55,912 nt of DNA. Origin: Chara braunii (lineage: Eukaryota; Streptophyta; Charophyceae; Charales; Characeae). The stretch covers positions 2,529,528 through 2,585,439 of the forward strand of contig BFEA01000164.1 in NCBI GenBank assembly GCA_003427395.1. Reading direction: 5' to 3'. The translations under genes and the position numbers were made by a program. Below the pieces are notes generated by a model, which worked only from the letters and a program-made list of their open reading frames with translations, ran no database searches and was not told the origin of the DNA. How positions within the stretch are numbered: position 1 is the first letter of the stretch; each line of letters opens with the position of its first letter. This document shows positions 1 to 11,073 of this stretch, piece by piece.

Positions 1-737
1 AACTTCTGAAATGACCTGAAGCGTCTTCAGACCGTTTGAGCGGTTTTAGACCACTTCAGAATCTTTCATTCTGAAATTTTAGGTGGTCGGTAAACGCGAG
101 TGGTCTTTGTCCCCCTAGTTCTCTTGCTCGATCGTATGTTCGCACGCACGCTACTCCTTCCTCACATCTGCGTTTTGTCGTCTCCCACATCTTCAACCTT
201 GTTCCCAGCAACCTTAATGAGCACATCAATCACGATCACAATGGGGAGGACCGCCACAGGGAGACGGTCAGTACGATCATAACGGATGCTGGTTAGTAGA
301 AAAAAGACAGAGCCCAGTTGAAATAGTTACGAATGCGAGCGGGCACGTCGTGCACGATGAGCATGAGAGAGCGAACACTCATGATGTAACACGAGGATCA
401 TCCCCACGATGGCGAATGCTATGGACTGCCTCGATCCTTATACTGGCTCGCGCGGTTATAGCCGCTCCTCACTTACTCATTAAATGGGCCCAAAGAGAAT
501 TGCTTTTCCCACTTGAAACTACTAAAATGACATGAAGTGGCCACTTCAGCGGTTTCAGGCCCCCACCTGAAACTCCTGAAATGTCTTGAAGTGGCTGAAG
601 CTTCTGAAAGGGGTTTCAGGTACGCCTATCCAACCATTTGGATGGGGGTACCTGAAACCCCATTTAGAAGCTTCAGCGACTTCAGACAAAAAAAAGAAAA
701 TAAAAGAAAAAAAAATTATCCTGCGAATCTCCCGACA
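1..737 (+). repeat. Tandem-array unit, short deletion derivative
   Basis: This is the shortest recognisable member of the array (about 0.73 kb; the phase mark CTTCTGAAATGACC begins at 3). It starts with the segment that recurs at 738, 2145, 3997, 7621, 11074 and 22220. It then jumps into the 'ACCTTAATGAGCACATC' segment at about 210, and into a short inverted-repeat cluster at about 536-690. An A-rich tract (about 688-718) closes it, as in the other units. Compared with the 3.6-kb unit at 3997 it lacks most internal segments, so it is a deletion derivative. The open frames here are remnants, not independent genes. Confidence 0.75.
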
Positions 738-1489
738 CTTCTGAAATGACCTGAACTGTCTTTAGGCCATTTCAGCGGTTTCAGACCACTTCAGAATGTT
801 TCATTCTGAAATTTCAGGTGGTCGCTAAACGCGACAGGTCTTTGTTCCCCTAGTTCGATCCTAATACTGGCGTGCACGGTTATAACCGCTCTTCACTTAC
901 TCATAAAATTGGTCAAAAGAAAATAGATCTTCCCCTAGATTTTGGAAGATTCATTGCTACTTGTTTTATTTAATGAAAAGGAAAAAAAAGCGCAGCCCCT
1001 AACATTGATAACGCCAAATCCACTGCTCAAATTTAAAATTTAGCGCGGCCATCTGATCAGGACTGCCTCTAAACCTACGATTAGCATCTTCTCTTGATCA
1101 TTTTTACCGAGAAATGAGCAAGACACACCATCTTCCTTCTCCCTTCTTCTTCCTCCCTCGACATCTCCGCGCACCCCTTTTTCTCCACTAACTCCTACTC
1201 CACTAGTCTAACTCCAAAATTACCCTCACTATCACGTTCGCCCTGCTGTAAAACCCCGGATTCGGCTCTGATTTTGCCGAAAGTCCATTAGAATTTGAAG
1301 ACGCTATGTTCTTTCCGCCTTGTCACCCCCTCTTTTTTTCCATTACCATTTTCGTCACCTGTTTCGAATGCATCTGGCGCAAACCAAATCCAGGTGCACT
1401 TTCCCTGCTTCCACTTTCACCGCCCCTTCTCTTCTTCAGTGTGGCTTTCTCTCTCTAGTCTTTCTAAGAGATGGTTAACGGGTGCATAT

Positions 1490-2110
1490 ATTTTCAGGTC
1501 TCCTTTCAGGCAGTTCAACCACTTTAGGTTACTACACTTTCAAATTGTGTGTGGATCTATACATGGGGTTGTCGGAAACCGCCTTCAGGCAGTTTAGCCA
1601 CTTCAGATTGATCCATTGCAAATGGTGGGATGGGGGTACCTGAAACCCCTTTCAGAAGCTTCAGCCACTTCAGCGATTTCAGGTCCCCACCTGAAATTCC
1701 TGNTTGCAAATGGTGGGATGGGGGTACCTGAAACCCCTTTCAGAAGCTTCAGCCACTTCAGCGATTTCAGGTCCCCACCTGAAATTCCTGAAATGAAATG
1801 AATTGGTTGAAGCTTCTGAAAAGGGATTGAGGTACCCCCATCCAACCATTTCGATGGGGGTAATTGAAACCCCTTTCAGAAGCTTCAGCCACTTCACCGG
1901 TTTCAGGTCCTCACCCAAAATTCCTGAAATTTTCTACAGTGGCTGAAACTTTTGAAACGGGTTTTAGGTAACCCCATCCAACCATTTGGATAGGGGTACC
2001 TGAAACCCCATTCAGAAGGTTCAGCCACTTCAGTCGTTTCAGGTCCCTACCTTAAATTTCTGCAATGACCTGAAAGGGGCTAGAAAAACAGGCAAAAAAA
2101 AAATTAAAAA
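1490..2110. repeat. CTGAA/TTCAG inverted-repeat cluster with A-rich tail
   Basis: The cluster is built from alternating forward and reverse copies of a module reading GGTACCTGAAACCCC, then TTCAGAAGCTTCAGCC, ACTTCAG and CCACCTGAAATTCCTG. Adjacent copies are head to head around CCATTTGGATGG or CCATTTCGATGG centres, so the single strand can fold into long hairpins. It ends in a run of A, an arrangement repeated at the same place in every unit. I see no coding signal; frames through it are Leu/Ser/Phe-rich artefacts of the repeat. Confidence 0.8.
1616..1790 (+). other. Exact 87-bp duplication around a single N (assembly scar)
   Basis: Positions 1616-1702 and 1704-1790 are identical 87-mers separated only by one N at 1703. 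The same arrangement occurs at 3468-3554, N 3555, 3556-3642. Exact duplication across a one-base gap is what unmerged overlapping contig ends look like, and identical scars in two diverged units make a biological origin unlikely. Confidence 0.85.
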
Positions 2111-2388
2111 TAAGCATAAAACTTGTCTTGCAAATCATCTGAAACTTCTGAAATGACCTGAAGTGTCCTCAGGCCATTTCAACCGTTTCAGACCACTTCA
2201 CAATGTTTCGTTCTGAAATTTCAGGTGGTCGCTAAACGCGAGTGGTCTTTCTCCCCCTAATTCTCTTGCTCGATTGTGTATTCGCACGCGCGCTACTCCT
2301 TCCTCACATCTGCGTTTTCTCGTCTCCCACATCTTCAACCTTGTTCCCCGCTTCTACTTTAACGATCTTTCTATTTACTTGTTTTTTC

Positions 2389-2574
2389 ATGGCGCACCTG
2401 ACCAACCTCTCATCCACTTTCTTACGGCCTCTTGGTTACTTTAGCGGGCCCAACATCAGGCGTAGTGACGATCCCGAACGCCTGAGCAACCTTAATGAGC
2501 ACATCAATCACGATCAAAATGGAGACGACCGCCATAGGAAGACGGTTAGTACGATTATGACGGATGCAGGTTAG
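2389..2574 (+). pseudogene. Recurrent 61-codon array frame (MAHLTNL type)
   Basis: This short frame starts with ATG at MAHLTNLSSTF and ends with a Asn/His/Asp-rich stretch (NEHINHDQNGDDRH) before the terminal TDAG. Counterparts are at 6275-6442, 10023-10211 and 20703-20891. In the 10023 copy the 3' end reads CAG then GTGAGT, a consensus splice donor, so this could be an exon of a once-spliced gene rather than a complete small ORF. Here the donor has become GTTAGT. I do not recognise the family. Copies differ mostly by amino-acid changes, as expected for near-neutral decay. Confidence 0.35.
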
Positions 2575-3349
2575 TAGAAAAAAGACAAAGCACTGTTGAA
2601 ATAGTGACAAATGCGAGCGGGCACGTCGCGCACGATGAGCATGAGGGACCGAACACTCATGATGTAACATGAGGATCATCCCCACGATGGCGAATGCTAT
2701 GGACTGCCTTGATCCTAATACAGGCGTGCGCGGTTATAACCGCTCCTTACTTACTCATAAAATGGGCCAAAAGAGAATGGATCTTCCCCTAGATTTAGGA
2801 ATATTCATTGCTACTTGTTTTACTTCATGAAAAGGAAAAAAAAGCGCAGCCTCAATTATTGATAACGCCAAATCCGCTGCTCAAATTTAAAATTTGGCGT
2901 GGTCATCTGATCAGGACAGCCTCCAAACCTACGATTAGCATCTTCTTTTGCTCATTTTCACCGAGAAATGAGCAAGACACACCATCTTCCTTCTCCCTTC
3001 TTCTTCCTCCCTCGACATCTCCGCGCACCCCTTCTTCTCCACTAACTCTTACTCCACTAGTCGAACTCCAAAATTGCCCTCACAATCACCTTCGCCCTGT
3101 TGTAAACCCCGGATTCGGCTCTTGGTTTGCCGAAATCCATTACAATTTAAAGGCGCTATGTTCTTTCCGCCTTGTCACCCCCTCTTCTTTTCCATCACCA
3201 TTTTCGTCACTTGTTTCAAATGCATCTGGCGCGAGCCAAGTCCAGCTGCACTCTCCCTGCTTCCACTTTCCCTACCCTTTTTCTTCTTTTGTGTGCCTTT
3301 CTCTCTCCTATCTTTGTCAGAGATGGTTAACAAATGCATATATTTTCAG

Positions 3350-3965
3350 GTCTCCTTTCAAGCAGTTCAACCACTTTAGGTTACTACACTTTCGGATTGT
3401 GTGTGGATCTATACATAGGGTTGTCGGAAACCGCCTTCAGGCAGTTCAACCACTTCAGGTTGATCCATTGCAAATGGTGGGATGGGGGTACCTGAAACCC
3501 CTTTCAGAAGCTTCAGCCACTTCAGCGATTTCAGGTCCCCACCTGAAATTCCTGNTTGCAAATGGTGGGATGGGGGTACCTGAAACCCCTTTCAGAAGCT
3601 TCAGCCACTTCAGCGATTTCAGGTCCCCACCTGAAATTCCTGAAATGAAACGAACTGGTTGAAGCTTTTGAAAGGGGATTGAGTAACCCCCATCCAACCA
3701 TTTCGATGGGGGTACCTGAAACCCCTTTGAGAAGCTTCAGCCACTTCACCGGTTTCAGGTCCCCACCCAAAATTCCTGAAATTTTTTGAAGTGGCTGAAG
3801 CTTTTGAAACGGGTTTTAGGTACCCCCATCCTACCATTTGGTTAGAGGTACCCGAAACCCCATTTAGAAGGTTCAGCCACTTCAGTCGCTTCAGGTCCCC
3901 ACCTGAAATTCCTGCAATTACCTGAAGGGGCTGGAAAAACAGGCGAAAAAAAAAAAAAAAAAAAA
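3350..3965. repeat. CTGAA/TTCAG inverted-repeat cluster with poly-A tail
   Basis: The architecture is the same as at 1490-2110: several head-to-head copies of the module around CCATTTCGATGG and CCATTTGGTTAG centres, then about 20 A. It includes the second 87-bp assembly duplication (3468-3642) around the N at 3555. Confidence 0.8.
3468..3642 (+). other. Exact 87-bp duplication around a single N (assembly scar)
   Basis: Positions 3468-3554 and 3556-3642 are identical, flanking a lone N at 3555. This is the same scar as at 1616-1790. Confidence 0.85.
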
Positions 3966-5412
3966 CATAAAACTTGTCCTGCAAAATCATCCGAAACTTC
4001 TGAAATGACCTGAAGTGTCTTCAGGCCATTTCAGCGGTTTCAGACCACTTCAGAATCTTTCATTTTGAAATTTCAGGTGGTCGCTAAACGCGAGTGGTCT
4101 TTGTCCCCCTAGTTCTCTTGCTCGATCTTATATTCGCACGCTCGCTACTCCTTCCTCACATCTGCGTTTTCTCGTCTCCCACATCTTCAACCTTGTTCCC
4201 CGCTTCTACTCCTGGCTTCCACTTTCACTGCCGCTTTTCTTCTTCTCTGTGCCTTCCTCTCTTATATCTTTGTGAGAGATGGTTAATGGTTGCATATATT
4301 TTGAAGTCTCCTTTCAAGCAGTTCAACCGCTTTAGGTTACTACACTTTCGGATTATGTGTGGATCTATACATGGGGTTGTCTGAAACCGCCTTTAGGCAA
4401 TTCAGCCACTTCAGGTTGATCCATTTCAAATGGTGGGATGGGGGTACCTGAAACCCATTGTGGCAGTCCTCACTGCCTAGTAAGATCATCGTTCTGTTGC
4501 ATGACAAATCATTAAGAACCAGCTTGCAGTAAAGGCGATACTCCCATTAAAAGTATTATTCTCAAGGAGCACCGACCAACACTCTAGGCCCCTATAAACC
4601 ACTGTATCAACAGTCTGGTGTTAGTTCTGAAAACAACAACGACCTCACTCCCGTCCAACACCAGCAGCCTATTGCTTTGCAACGTCTAGTCGCGTTCGCA
4701 ACAACACCCTTAAGTAACTTAGCAATACTTCGGGACAGAGGGTTAACAGCCCACCACTTGATGAATATAGCAGCATCTGCGGCACCACAACGGTGCCAAT
4801 AACTATACTAGTTGCAGCACCACCATCCTTTGTCACCCAGTCGATAGTCTAACGGGACTGCTCTAATAGCTGCGGGCCGCTTTCAATAGTTGTCTGCGGG
4901 TGCAGAAACAGACAGCATCCGCCATCTGATCGCATACTATCCATAGTCCGCAACTGTTGGTGCTACAATGCCTTCACCTGAGCACGAGGTATCAACACAA
5001 TCTGCCCCAAAACACTGTAGACAACTGCTGGCAATAACTCGAAGTTACAACCAAATCTAGATGTAGCAGAGCCTAGAATCAGTGACGAGGGCCAACAGTG
5101 AGTGGACTAAAGGAGAGCGGCGGTGATGAGCAGCAGTAGCCAGCCATAATACAGTAGCATCCCCTCGTGTTTCTAACTGGCGCAGCCTGTTGTCGTCTGC
5201 AACAGTCGTAACCCAAGTAGCCGTAGATCGCCCGAAAACACAGCAAGGGTATTTGAAGATACACCAACTACCGATGCTCGAAAGTGTCTAGCCTAACAAC
5301 GGTACTTATTTCAGCTACCGACCATACTAACCAACCAAGTCACTTTACTAACTGAGAGTGATCTTGCGTCACCACCTATAGGATCAAGAAGAAAGTCTTA
5401 GTCTGTCAACCC

Positions 5413-5649
5413 TTGCTACTTCGATCAGGGCCTCGCTTCTTAACAAAATCAAAGAATCAGCTCCACTTCACCACTTATAAGCAACTAAACGACCCCTTCA
5501 ATTTTTCTTTTTTTCGCCCTCTCCTTTTCCTTCCTTTGGTTTCACCTCCCTCTCACTCTCTCCTTCTCTCTTTCCCGTGCCCATGCTCCCAGGCACACTT
5601 TCCTGCTGCTACTATAATTGCCTTGTCTCTGCTAAGTTTCAATAGGTAG
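5413..5649 (+). pseudogene. Recurrent 78-codon array frame (pyrimidine-rich exon-like)
   Basis: The frame opens at a TTG, contains the recurrent tract QLNDPFNFS and a long Leu/Pro/Ser stretch from a pyrimidine-rich strand, and ends just before a GTAGGTAG donor-like site. Same-length copies are at 9162-9398 and 19842-20078, with no internal stop in any of the three. There is no ATG start, and the composition mostly reflects CT-rich DNA. A 5' exon or UTR of a decayed transcription unit is as likely as a protein. Function unknown. Confidence 0.25.
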
Positions 5650-5852
5650 GCAGCAGCACTACCACCTTGCAGCGAGAATGACCATAGCTAAACGAAAAGG
5701 ATGGTCATAACCGGAACCTTAGTAAACATCGAAAATGGAGACCGCTATAGCAAAAGGATAATTGGAAAGAGGTAAGCACTATCACACTCTTCGATGAGTG
5801 CAACCGAGTAGGTGCCAACAACTAAGCTTCTACCTTATTTCTGTAATCTCAG

Positions 5853-6054
5853 GAATGACCATAACTTTCTAACCGGGGATTATTATCTAGGAAAGCAGCC
5901 ACTGTTTAGAAGAAGAATGTACAATGCTTGCACCCACGAGACTAAACATGACGATTCTCTTGTCGAGCACGAGCTTGGGGGTGAGCACTGCGAACAGCAT
6001 GATATAGAAAGCGAGATCAGCACTATCAAAATGGCGAGGAAGAGGATGTTGTGA
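5853..6054 (+). pseudogene. Recurrent His/Asp/Glu-rich exon-like frame
   Basis: The frame follows a good 3' splice-site look-alike (pyrimidine-rich, then TCTCAG at about 5847-5852). It reads an RNDHNFLT start, an FRRRM basic patch, then an acidic/His region containing DDSLVEHELGGEHCEQHD, and ends ARKRML before TGA. Aligned copies lie at 9602-9803 (one internal TGA) and 20282-20483 (open). Between this copy and the one at 20282 I count roughly 8 silent and 14 replacement codon differences, so there is at most weak constraint. Family not recognised. Confidence 0.35.
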
Positions 6055-6274
6055 TGATCTGGAGTCTTTGACTCTACCACTCGTAAGACATCCAAAAATG
6101 AGAATGAATCTTCCGCGAGAACAGGACAAGACACATTGCTCGTCTTAACGTGAGGGCTATGTCGGTAAGCTTCCTCCTCCCTGTTATATTTATGTCGCCT
6201 TCACCACACCTCCCCCATCTTCAACCTTATTCGCAACTTCTACTTTAACAATCTCTCTATTTGGTTCTTCGTTC

Positions 6275-6442
6275 ATGGCGCACCTGACCAACCTCTCCTT
6301 CACGTTCATGCAGCCTCTTATTTACTTTCGCGGGCCAAACATTAGGCGTAGTGACAATCCCGAACGCTCGAGTAACCTTAACGAGCACATCAATCACGAT
6401 CACAATGGGGACGGTCAGTACGATCATGACGGATGCTGGTGA
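6275..6442 (+). pseudogene. MAHLTNL-type array frame, frameshifted
   Basis: It has the same start and body as 2389-2574 and 10023-10211. A deletion of about 17 bp after NHDHNGD shifts the frame, so it ends early at TGA 6440-6442. The sequence at the end of the normal frame still reads GGTGAGT, the donor-like site. Decayed copy. Confidence 0.35.
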
Positions 6443-7194
6443 GTAGCTGAAAGATAAGGCCCAACTAAAATAGTGATGAATGCGAGCGGGCACGTCACTC
6501 ACGATGAGCATGAGGGACCGAACACTCATGATGGTAACGTGAGGATCATCCCTACGCTGGCGAATGCTATGGACTGCCTCGATCTTAATACTGGCGCGCG
6601 CGGTTATAACCGCCCCTCACTTACTCATAAAATGGGCCAAAAAAGAATAAATTTACCCCTTGATTTGAGAAGATTCATTTCTAGTTGTTTTACTCGATGA
6701 AAAGGGAAAAAGAAGCTCAACCTCTAACCTTAATAAGGCCAAATCCGCTGCTCAGATTCAAAATCTGGCGCGACCATCTGATCAGGACTGCATCTTCTCT
6801 TACTCATTTTCACCGAGCAATGAGCAAGATACACCATCTTCCTTCTCCCTTCTTCTTCGTCCCTCGACATCTTCGCGCACCCCTTCTTCTCCACTAACTC
6901 CTACTCCACTAGTCTAACTCCAAAATGACCCTCACTATCATGTTCGCCCTGCAGTAAAACCCCGGATTCAGTTCTTAGTTTGCCGAAATCCATTAGGATT
7001 TGAAGACGCTATGTTCTTTCCACCTTGTCACCCCCTCTTCTTCTCCATCACCATCTTCGTCACCTTTTCAAATCCATCTCGCGCGGGCCAAATCCACATG
7101 CACTCTCCCGGCTTCTATTTTCACCGCCCCTTTTCTTGTTCTGTATGCCTGCCTCTCTTCTGTCTTTGTGAGAGATGGTTAACGAGTGCATATA

Positions 7195-7600
7195 TTTTCA
7201 GGTCGTCCTTCAGGCAGTTCAACTACTTTAGGTTACTACACTTTCGGATTGTGTGTGGATCTATACATGGGGTTGTCTGAAACCGCCTTCAGGCAATTTA
7301 GCCACTTCAGGTTGATCCATTGCAAATGGTGGGATGGGGGTACCTGAAACCCCTTTCAGAAGCTTCAGCCATTTCAGCGGTTTCAGGTCCCTACATGAAA
7401 TTCCTGAAATGTTCTGAAGTGGCTGAAACTTCTGAAAGGGGTTTTAGGTACCCCTATCCAACCATTTGGATGGGGGTACCTCAAACCCTATTCCGAAGCT
7501 TCAGCCACTTAAGCGGTTTCAGGTTCCCACCTGAAATTCCTGAAAATACCTGAAGTGGTTAAAAAAATAGGCAAAAAATATATATATATATATAAAACTT
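7195..7600. repeat. CTGAA/TTCAG inverted-repeat cluster ending in (TA)n
   Basis: The cluster has the same modules as the other units, with a CCATTTGGATGG centre at about 7460. The A-run found here in other units is replaced by A followed by a TA repeat (about 7579-7594). Confidence 0.8.
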
Positions 7601-7833
7601 GTCCTTCAAACCACCCGACACTTCTGAAATGACCTGAAGTGTCTTCAAGCCAATTCAGCGGTTTCAGACCACTTCAGAATCTTTCATTCTGAAATTTCAG
7701 GTGGTCGTTAACCGCGAGTGGTCTTTGTACCCCTCGTTCTCTTGCTCGATCGTATGTTCGCACACTCGCTTCTCCTTCCTCACTTCTGCGCTTTCTTGTT
7801 TTCCCCAAACTAGCTCCGCACCCAGTAGTGGAG

Positions 7834-8170
7834 AAGTTTGTTGTGGCCTGTATTCGACAACTCTGGCTATCCCGAGGGCATCCTCGGAGGGAACCCGACA
7901 ACTCGTCGGGGTGATTCGTCTCTCGCCTTTATGCCCAAGACCGGCGAATCATTTGCACGACAGTGCTGCTGACGAAAGGCACAATGCGCAGTCTAGAAAC
8001 ACGTCGTTCAAATAGACCACGCCCCCGTGTTCTACTAGAAGCACAGTGATCGCTGTCGAGCTCAACTGGATCTAGCTCGCATAGCGGCTAAGAATGCGGC
8101 ATTACAACTAGGCGCGGTCAAAGCAACGGCCCACCTGTTCCAAGCTCGGATGGCAGGATCCGACACTTAG
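7834..8170 (+). pseudogene. Recurrent coiled-coil-like reading frame, broken
   Basis: Translated in phase, this segment reads like protein: PRASSEGTRQLVGVI, then ANHLHDSAADERHNAQSRNTS. After a one-frame step comes an Ala/Gln/Glu-rich stretch (AQLDLARIAAKNAALQ) ending SDT and TAG. The same stretch with the same terminal stop recurs at 11287-11621 and 22432-22767. Alanine and leucine spacing suggests a helical coiled coil. This copy has an extra TAG in the second half, and the frame step occurs in all three. Gag-like protein or a captured gene are both possible; I do not recognise it. Confidence 0.35.
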
Positions 8171-9161
8171 CAATGTATTGGGCGCTGCTACAGCTCCAAT
8201 CTCCCACTGTGACAGTCCTCACTGCCTAGTACTATCAGCGTTCTGTTGCATGACAGATCTTTAAGAACCAACTTGTAATAATGGTGACACTCCCGTTAAC
8301 AGTATTATTTTCAAGGAGCACCGACCAACACTCTAGGCCCCTATAAACCATTGTAGCAACAGTCTAGCGTTACTGCTGAAAACAACAGCGACCACACTCC
8401 TGTCCAACAGCAGCAGCCCATTGCTTTGCAATGTTTGGCCGCGTTTGCAACAACACCCTTAAGTAACTCAGCAATACTTCAGGGCAGAGGGTTAGAAGCC
8501 CACCACCTGATGAATATATCAGAATCTGCAGCACCACAACAATGCCAATAACTATACTAGTTGAAGCACCACCATCCTTTGTCGCCCAATCGATAGTCTA
8601 CCAAGACTGCTCTAATAGCTATATGCCGCTTTCAACAGCAGTCTGCTGGTGCAGAAACAGACAGGAGCCGTCCCCTGATCGCATACTATCCATAGTCCGC
8701 AGCTGTTGGTGCTACAATGCCTTCACCAGAGCACGAGGTACCAACACCATCTGCCCCAAAACACGGTAGACAACTGGTGGTAATAACTCGAAGTTACAGC
8801 CAAATCTAGATGTAGCAGAGACCAGAATCATTCAGGAGGGCCAACAGTGAGTGGACCTTAGCAGAGCAGCGGTGATCAGCAGCAGTAACCAGTCATAATA
8901 CAGTGGCATCCCCTCGTGTTTCTAACTGCGGCAGCCTGTCATCGTCTACAACAATTGTAACCCAAGTAGCCGCAGCTCGCCCGAAAACACAGCAAGGGTA
9001 TTTGAAGATAAACAAACTACTGATGCTCGAAAGTGTCCTGCCTAACAATGATACTCTTTTCAGCTACCGACCATACTAGCCAACCAAGTCACTTTACTAA
9101 CTGAGAGTGATCTTGCCTCACCACCTATAGGATCAAGAGGAAAGTCTCAGTCTGTCAACCC

Positions 9162-9398
9162 TTGCTACATCGGCCAGGTCCTCGCTTGTTAACAAGATCA
9201 ACGAATTTGCTCCACTTCACCAACTATGAGCAGCTAAACGACCCCTTCAATTTTTCTTATTTTCGCCCTCTCCTTTTCCTTCCTTTTGTTTCACCTCCCT
9301 CTCACTCTCTCCTTCTCTCTTTCCCTTGCCCAAGCTCCCAGGCTAACTCTCCTGCTGCTACTACAACTGCCTTGTCTCTGCTAAGTTTCGTTAGGTAG
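9162..9398 (+). pseudogene. Recurrent 78-codon array frame
   Basis: Second copy of the frame at 5413-5649, same length and open, ending LLSFVR before a GTAGGTAG donor-like site. No ATG start; pyrimidine-rich DNA drives the Leu/Pro/Ser composition. Confidence 0.25.
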
Positions 9399-9601
9399 GT
9401 AGCAGCACTACCACCTTGCACTAAGAACGGCCATAGCTAAACGAAAAGGATGGTCATGACCGGAACCTTAGTAAACATCGAAGATGGAGACTGCTACAGC
9501 AGAAGGATAATTGGAAAGAGATAAGCACTATCACACTCTTCGATGACTACAACCGAGTAGGTGCCAACAACTAAGCTTCTACCTCATTTCTATTATCTCA
9601 G

Positions 9602-9803
9602 GAATGGCCACAACTTTCTAACCAGGGATTATTATGTAGGAAAATGACCACTGTTAAGAAGAAGAATGCACAACGCTTGCACCCACGAGCCTCAACACGA
9701 CGATCCTCTTGTCGAGCACGAGCTTGGGGGTGAGCACTGCGAACAACACTATATTAGAAGGGAAATCAGCACGACCAAAATCGCGAGGAAGAGGATGTTG
9801 TGA
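9602..9803 (+). pseudogene. His/Asp/Glu-rich exon-like frame with internal stop
   Basis: Copy of 5853-6054 and 20282-20483. The reading frame is collinear over 67 codons, but the codon that is CGG at 20282-20483 is TGA here. It still ends ARKRML before TGA. The acceptor-like TCTCAG precedes it. Confidence 0.35.
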
Positions 9804-10022
9804 TGATCTGGAGTCTTGACTCTACCACTCGTCAGACATGCAAAAATGAGAATGAATCTTCCGTGGGAACTGCACAAGATACACCGTCAGTCTTAACGTC
9901 GGGGCTATGTCGATAAGCTTCCTCTTCTCTGTTCTACGTATCTCGCCTTCACCACACCTCCCCCATCTTCAACCTTGTTCCCAACTTCTACTTTAACAAC
10001 CTCTCTTTTTACTTCTTCTTTC

Positions 10023-10211
10023 ATGGCGCACCTGACCAACCTCTCGTCCACGTTCATGCGGCCTTTTGTTTACTTTGGCGGGCCCAACATCACTTGTAGG
10101 GACGATCCCGAACCCCCGAGCAATGTTAATGAGCACATCAATCACGATCACAATGGGGACGACCGCCACATGGAGACATTCAGTACGATCGTGACGGATG
10201 CAGGTGAGTAG
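10023..10211 (+). pseudogene. MAHLTNL-type array frame with consensus donor
   Basis: This 62-codon frame, ATG to TAG, is the best preserved of the family. It starts MAHLTNLSSTFMRP, continues with FGGPNI and the NEHINHDHNGDDRH segment, and ends TDAGE. The last codons are encoded by GATGCAG then GTGAGTAG, so the stop would be intronic if the perfect donor CAG/GTGAGT is used. Compare 2389-2574, 6275-6442 and 20703-20891. Function unknown. Confidence 0.4.
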
Positions 10212-10579
10212 CGGAAAGAGAAAGCTTTGCTGAAAAACCGACGAAAGCGGGCGGGCACGTTACGCAAGATGAGCACGAGGGACTGAACACTCATGATGGT
10301 AACATGAGGATCATCCCCACGATGGTGAATGTTATAGACTGCCTCGATCCTAATACTGGCGCGCGCGGTTATAACCGCCCCTCACTTACTCCTTAAATCG
10401 GCCTAGTCCAGGTGCACTCTCCCTGCTTTTACTTTCACTTCCCCTTTAATTCTTCTGTGTGCCTTCCTCTCTCCACTTTTTGTGAGAGATGGTTAACGGG
10501 TGCCTATATTTTCGGATCTCCTTTCAGGCATTTCAACCGCTTTAGGTTACTACACTTTTGGATTGTGTGTAGATCTATA

Positions 10580-11045
10580 CATGGGGTTATTTGAAACCGC
10601 CTTCAGGCAGTTCAACAACTTCAAGTTGATCCATTGCACATGGTGGGATGGGGGTACCCGAAACCCCTTTCAGAAGCTTCAGCCACTTCAACGGTTTCAG
10701 GTCCCCACCTGAAATTTATGACATGACCTCAAGTGGCTGAAGCTTCTGGAAGGGGTTTCAGGTATCCCCATCCAACCATTTGGATGGGGGTACTTGAAAC
10801 CCCTTTCAGAATTGTCGGCCACTTCAGCGGTTTTAGGTCCTCAGATGAAATTCCTGAAATCTCTTGAAATGGCTGAAGTTTCTGAAAGGGGTTTCAGGTA
10901 CCCCTATCAAACTATTTGGACGGGGGTACCTGAAACCCCATTCAGAAGCTTCAACCACTTCAGCGGTTTCAGATCCCTACCTGAAATTCCTCAAATGACA
11001 TGAAGTAGCTAAAAAAATAGGCAGAAAAAAAAAAAAAAAAAAACA
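10580..11045. repeat. CTGAA/TTCAG inverted-repeat cluster with poly-A tail
   Basis: Two main hairpin centres (CCATTTGGATGG at about 10780, CTATTTGGACGG at about 10920) are flanked by opposite-orientation copies of the module, ending in about 18 A (about 11025-11043). Confidence 0.8.
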
Positions 11046-11073
11046 TAAAACTTGTCCTTCAAACCACCCGAAA

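Larger units (their letters stand above)
738..2144 (+). repeat. Tandem-array unit, 1.4-kb deletion derivative
   Basis: The unit begins at the shared phase mark and runs through the 'GGTTATAACCGCTC' segment (about 880), the pyrimidine-rich segment (about 1130-1450) and a large inverted-repeat cluster (about 1490-2075), ending in an A-rich tract (about 2090-2110). It lacks the segments that carry the 78-codon and His/Asp/Glu-rich frames of full units. A single N at 1703 sits between two exact 87-bp copies. Confidence 0.75.
2145..3996 (+). repeat. Tandem-array unit, 1.85-kb deletion derivative
   Basis: The order is phase mark, 'CTCTTGCTCGAT' segment (about 2265), the MAHLTNL frame (2389-2574), 'GGTTATAACCGCTCC' (about 2730), pyrimidine-rich segment (about 2960-3310), a TATTTTCAG acceptor-like site (about 3341-3349), inverted-repeat cluster (about 3350-3935) and a poly-A tract (about 3946-3965). 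It lacks the roughly 1.7-kb block starting GCAGTCCTCACTGCCTAG that full units carry. Confidence 0.75.
3997..7620 (+). repeat. Tandem-array unit, full type (3.6 kb)
   Basis: This unit goes from the phase mark through a shortened inverted-repeat region (about 4300-4455) directly into the GCAGTCCTCACTGCCTAG block at about 4460. It then carries the 78-codon frame (5413-5649), the His/Asp/Glu-rich frame (5853-6054), the MAHLTNL frame (6275-6442), the pyrimidine-rich segment (about 6830-7165), and an inverted-repeat cluster (about 7195-7560) ending in A/TA-rich sequence. It lacks the roughly 0.5-kb coiled-coil-like segment present at 7834-8170 in the next unit. Confidence 0.8.
7621..11073 (+). repeat. 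Tandem-array unit, full type (3.45 kb)
   Basis: The segment order is phase mark, coiled-coil-like frame segment (7834-8170), GCAGTCCTCACTGCC-like block from about 8212, 78-codon frame (9162-9398), His/Asp/Glu-rich frame (9602-9803), MAHLTNL frame (10023-10211), shortened pyrimidine-rich segment (about 10400-10480), inverted-repeat cluster (about 10580-11010) and A-tract. It lacks the roughly 300 bp between 'GGTTATAACCGCCCC' and the pyrimidine-rich end that the 3997 unit has. Confidence 0.8.

Noticed and set aside
4457-5340. A separate element starting at GCAGTCCTCACTGCC
   Set aside because: The block follows the same neighbours in three other units, so it is part of the unit; at 4456 the preceding 0.5-kb segment is simply deleted.
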